DNA from: a bacterium
Lineage (GTDB): Bacteria > Electryoneota > RPQS01
NCBI GenBank assembly: GCA_018814465.1
Contig: JAHIZR010000198.1
Span: forward strand, 1 to 15,312
Direction of reading: 5' to 3'
Length of the DNA: 15,312 nt
Positions 12,341 to 15,312 of the stretch are shown here, piece after piece. Within the stretch, counting starts at the first letter, position 1. Each line of letters starts with the position of its first letter. The notes beneath the pieces were generated by a model. That model saw only the letters and a list, made by a program, of their open reading frames with translations, did no database searches and was not told the DNA's origin. The position numbers and the translations under genes are program-made.

Positions 12341-15312
12341 ATGAGAAGTGTTAGATTACTATTTGTGATTTGCTTAGCCACGATGCTCTTCGCCCCGATG
12401 GCTTTTGCAGTCGACCTAAATGAAAGCTTTGAAAACTCATTCCCGCCTCCCGGCTGGACGAATCTCCAAATTGGTGACGGACTCCAAACTTGGTATCAGA
12501 CCGATGTGGCTGATAACGATGGCATTTATGGTGTGCGATCAGAAGAGGAGGTCATCGCTGCAGGAGATACCTCGAAACTGTGGATGATTCTTCCCCCAGT
12601 CGTCGTCGATAATGTCGCCGATGAAATCACTTTCTGGGCCCGCACTCGTTACTCGGGCACCGATGATGACACCCTGTTCCTGCTCGTCAGCACCACCGAT
12701 GATGCGCCGGCCAGCTTCACTGCACAATTAGGAGCGTGGATTTGGGGTGAAAACCTCACCACTACCTTCCAACAGTTTAGCGCCAGCCTGAGTGCATATG
12801 TAAATGATACCGTCTATGTAGCCTTTGCGCACATTAATCCCGGCTATGACGATGGCAGTTTTGACGCGATGGATATCTACCTCGACGATGTGCTTGGTCC
12901 CGAAATCCTTGCACCGCCATACCCGGCTTCGGATCCCACACCTCCAGATGCTGAAGTGGGAACCGATATCGCAACGAATCTGAGCTGGACAAATAACGGA
13001 GCGGTCACGATTGACCTCTATCTTGCGCTGTCACAGGATTCCGTTGACAACGAAATCGCGGAAGCTAAGAAGATCGACAATATGGCAGCCTCCCTGTACA
13101 ATCCTCCCGCCGACCTTGAACAATTGGCGACCTATTACTGGAAAGTCGTTTCCCGCAACGACTATGGCGATACCGACAGCCCCGTCTGGACTTTCACAAC
13201 CACCGGTGTTCCCTTGGCCGGCATCTATGACATCGGCGGCGCAACTCCGGACTTTATTTCGTTTACTGAGGCAATCAGCGCGCTTCAAGCTGCTGGTATT
13301 TCTGCGCCTGTGACTTTCGACGTCTACGGCGGCGACTACGATGAATGGGTGCTCTTCACCGGTCCCATCGTCGGCGCCAGCGCAACCGATACCATCCTCT
13401 TCCGCGACGCCTCCGGCACGGCCCGCATCGTTCACGGCGGCGATATCGGAGTATCGGTGGGAGCGCTTCAACTTGACTCTGTCAGCTATGTGATCTTCGA
13501 CGGTATTGATGTTGATGTCACCAGCGGTGTGACACGGAAATGCATCGGCCTGCGCGACGGATCAAGCAATAACATCATCCGTAACGCTACGCTGACCGGC
13601 AACGGTACTTCGTCATCGATTTCGTACTGCATGTATATGTATTCGAATGATGTCAAGAACAATATCTTCGAAGACCTCTATGTCACGAATGCCCGCGTTG
13701 CCTTCAATATCAGCGCGTTCTCCGGTGATGATTATCACTCCGAAGGAAACATTTTCCGGAATAACACCATTGACAATGTCTGGAATGGCTTCATCGTTTC
13801 CTATGCCAAAAGTATCTTTATTCACGACAACGATATTCAACTCAACGGCGCCGGCAATTCGGGATCAACCTTCGGTTTGACTCGGGAATACGGCACGGCG
13901 ATTGACGAAATAGATTTTTACAATAATAAAGTCCACAACATCTATACAAGCAGCACCTCCTATGGTGGCGGTCTGGCAAACCTCGACGGCGGGTTGACAG
14001 CGGGAGTTGTGCGTGTCTACAATAACTTCTGTTATGACTTCGATTCGAGTATCGCACAGGTCAGAGTGTTCTACCTCGAAGATGCCAACGGTGAAATATA
14101 CAATAACAGCATCTATGTGAATGATGTCAACAGCGGTACCATTTATTTCAACTATTTCAGTGGCACCAGTAATCACCTAATCAAGAACAACATTTTCTAC
14201 AACGGCGATCCGGATAATACCGCCAAAGGACTCTATGGCACGTCGACATCCTACGCTCCGGCTGAAGTCGATTACAATGTGTGGTACTACACCACGCCGA
14301 GCTGGCTGATTCATGATTTCAGCAGCAGTGATTATGTCACACTGGCTGACATGCAGGCGGGTACAACCTATGGTGACAACGGCATCGAAGGCGATCCCGG
14401 TTATACCAGCTCTACTGATCTGCATATTCTAAACAGTGTTGGAACCGTTAGCAATATGGGATTGTCCATTCCTTACATTACCACTGATATTGATGGAGAT
14501 GTTCGCACTGTGACTCCCGATATCGGCGCGGACGAATACCTCTTCCTTGCTCCTGCTGCGGACTACCGGGTTGTGGCGATTGTCGATCCGTTGGAACTGT
14601 ATGCTGAATTGTCTGCTATTACAATTGACGTTGTTGTGCAAAATGCCGGCAGCGCAACCCAAACCGATGTGCCCGTCAAACTCTTCTACAATGATGTCGA
14701 AGAGGATGAGGTTCTCATCACATTGACTCCAGAAGAAATTGATACGTTCAGCTTTACCTGGAATACTCCTGCCGCCCCCAGTTCCGGCACACTCGAAGCG
14801 CAGTCCTTCCTCGTCGGTGATGCAAATCCCAATAACGATAGTACGTATGTGGCAACGGCTATTCTTGGTCAGGACTACGCGGTATTGGAAATTCTCGATC
14901 AACTGCCGGCTTACCCCGAAAACACAGCGGTTACCATCGAAGCCAGAATTGAAAATCAAGGCAGTTGGGCGCAGACTGATATTTCAGTGAAGCTGTTCTA
15001 CGATGATATAGAAAAAGATGAACAGCTTATCTCTTTGACTCCGGGCGAACTTGACACCTTTTCTTTCACATGGAACACCGGAGCGGCACCTACCGCGGGC
15101 AATCTTGAGGTCCAAGCCTTCCTTACGAACGATCAGGATCTGACCGATGACAGCTTGTTCTTCGCAACGCAAGTCGTATCCGATCCGCTCGCCGGAACCT
15201 ATACCATCGGCACGACGGGTGACTATACAACCTTTGCTGCTGCCGTGAGTGATCTAATCCTGCGCGGCGTCAGCGCTCCAGTCATCTTCCAAGTTGAAGC
15301 CGAAACCTTCGC
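12341..15312 (+). CDS. Giant modular secreted surface protein: adhesin-like, FN3-like, beta-helix and CARDB-like repeats (3' end outside window)
   Basis: An open frame of 990 codons runs off the right edge with no stop. Residues 1-23 are a signal peptide (LLFVICLATMLFAPMAFA, then VD). Residues 28-190 resemble the adhesin or choice-of-anchor-J type jelly roll (ESFENSFPPPGW at the start, Asp-rich calcium-site-like turns). Residues 194-290 look like an FN3-type domain (YPASDPTPPDA ... YYWKVVSRNDYGD ... WTFTTTG). Residues 291-735 are probably a right-handed parallel beta-helix, with repeated N-rich turns such as NNIIRN, NIFRNNTI and EIYNNSIYV. Residues 741-844 and 845-948 are two CARDB-like Ig repeats. 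Residue 949 onward restarts the beta-helix module (PLAGTYTIG against PLAGIYDIG at 291). The start is secure: AAAGGA at 12329-12334, six bases before ATG. A T9SS sorting tail would be expected at the missing end but cannot be seen. Likely a surface adhesin or polysaccharide-interacting protein; no catalytic motif is evident. Confidence 0.9.
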   Translation, partial: MRSVRLLFVICLATMLFAPMAFAVDLNESFENSFPPPGWTNLQIGDGLQTWYQTDVADNDGIYGVRSEEEVIAAGDTSKLWMILPPVVVDNVADEITFWARTRYSGTDDDTLFLLVSTTDDAPASFTAQLGAWIWGENLTTTFQQFSASLSAYVNDTVYVAFAHINPGYDDGSFDAMDIYLDDVLGPEILAPPYPASDPTPPDAEVGTDIATNLSWTNNGAVTIDLYLALSQDSVDNEIAEAKKIDNMAASLYNPPADLEQLATYYWKVVSRNDYGDTDSPVWTFTTTGVPLAGIYDIGGATPDFISFTEAISALQAAGISAPVTFDVYGGDYDEWVLFTGPIVGASATDTILFRDASGTARIVHGGDIGVSVGALQLDSVSYVIFDGIDVDVTSGVTRKCIGLRDGSSNNIIRNATLTGNGTSSSISYCMYMYSNDVKNNIFEDLYVTNARVAFNISAFSGDDYHSEGNIFRNNTIDNVWNGFIVSYAKSIFIHDNDIQLNGAGNSGSTFGLTREYGTAIDEIDFYNNKVHNIYTSSTSYGGGLANLDGGLTAGVVRVYNNFCYDFDSSIAQVRVFYLEDANGEIYNNSIYVNDVNSGTIYFNYFSGTSNHLIKNNIFYNGDPDNTAKGLYGTSTSYAPAEVDYNVWYYTTPSWLIHDFSSSDYVTLADMQAGTTYGDNGIEGDPGYTSSTDLHILNSVGTVSNMGLSIPYITTDIDGDVRTVTPDIGADEYLFLAPAADYRVVAIVDPLELYAELSAITIDVVVQNAGSATQTDVPVKLFYNDVEEDEVLITLTPEEIDTFSFTWNTPAAPSSGTLEAQSFLVGDANPNNDSTYVATAILGQDYAVLEILDQLPAYPENTAVTIEARIENQGSWAQTDISVKLFYDDIEKDEQLISLTPGELDTFSFTWNTGAAPTAGNLEVQAFLTNDQDLTDDSLFFATQVVSDPLAGTYTIGTTGDYTTFAAAVSDLILRGVSAPVIFQVEAETF
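14561..15184 (+). repeat. Two tandem CARDB-like protein repeats of exactly 312 bp
   Basis: Units 14561-14872 and 14873-15184 each encode 104 residues with no length difference. Matching landmarks in the two units are DYxVxxI at the start, KLFYNDVEEDE against KLFYDDIEKDE, DTFSFTWNT in both, and LEAQSFL against LEVQAFL. The DNA has drifted much more than the protein pattern, so the duplication is old and under selection. CARDB-type domains are usually spacers or adhesion modules in surface proteins. Confidence 0.85.

Noticed and set aside
14429..14959. 176-codon minus-strand frame (also 13031-13471, 146 codons)
   Set aside because: Both are antisense to the giant surface protein, whose frame is continuous and shows repeats at protein level. 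The antisense translations have no domain or plausible start.

Overview
This 15.3 kb window looks like the chromosome of a Gram-negative bacterium of the FCB superphylum (Bacteroidota, Calditrichota, Zixibacteria or a KSB1-like lineage). Two TonB-dependent outer-membrane receptors show an outer membrane. Two secreted proteins end in a type A sorting domain of the type IX secretion system (T9SS), with the PNPFN-S-S-T opening, a GxEV(A/E)TL core and a terminal basic LYIK/LLIK. Base composition is near 50% GC. The phylum cannot be fixed from these sequences. I see no rRNA, tRNA, CRISPR array or insertion sequence.

Layout. (1) 1-4629, minus strand: two receptors in tandem, each with a carboxypeptidase-regulatory-like N-domain, a plug and a barrel. 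The one at 1-2078 is cut by the window edge. They are separated by a hairpin terminator and a good sigma70-like promoter, so they are probably separate transcripts. (2) 4630-4978: a 349 bp divergent control region with repeats and palindromes. (3) 4979-8452, plus strand: a compact run of five genes. These are an ECF sigma factor, an overlapping membrane anti-sigma-like protein whose zinc ligands are gone, a small membrane-anchored Spy/CpxP-like protein, a six-EF-hand protein with a T9SS tail, and a lipoprotein with a CBM9-like fold and a Gly/Met/Arg-rich insert. The first three are coupled by overlaps, as are the last two. A hairpin and a possible promoter lie between the third and fourth. (4) 8489-8517: a strong terminator between convergent genes. 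(5) 8537-11977, minus strand: a 1146-residue secreted subtilisin-like protease with a complete catalytic triad and a T9SS tail. (6) 11978-12340: a second divergent control region with a promoter facing each way. (7) 12341 to the right edge, plus strand: the first 990 residues of a very large secreted modular protein (adhesin-like domain, FN3-like domain, beta-helix, two CARDB-like repeats, start of a second beta-helix module).

Taken together, the window is devoted to the cell surface. The most system-like element is the 4979-8452 cluster: a sigma/anti-sigma pair translated together with a periplasmic sensor-like protein, followed by a calcium-binding exported protein and a surface or periplasmic lipoprotein. 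I infer a cell-envelope signalling and response module. The divergent receptor at 2326-4629 shares the control region and may belong to the same regulon, but the sequence alone does not prove this.
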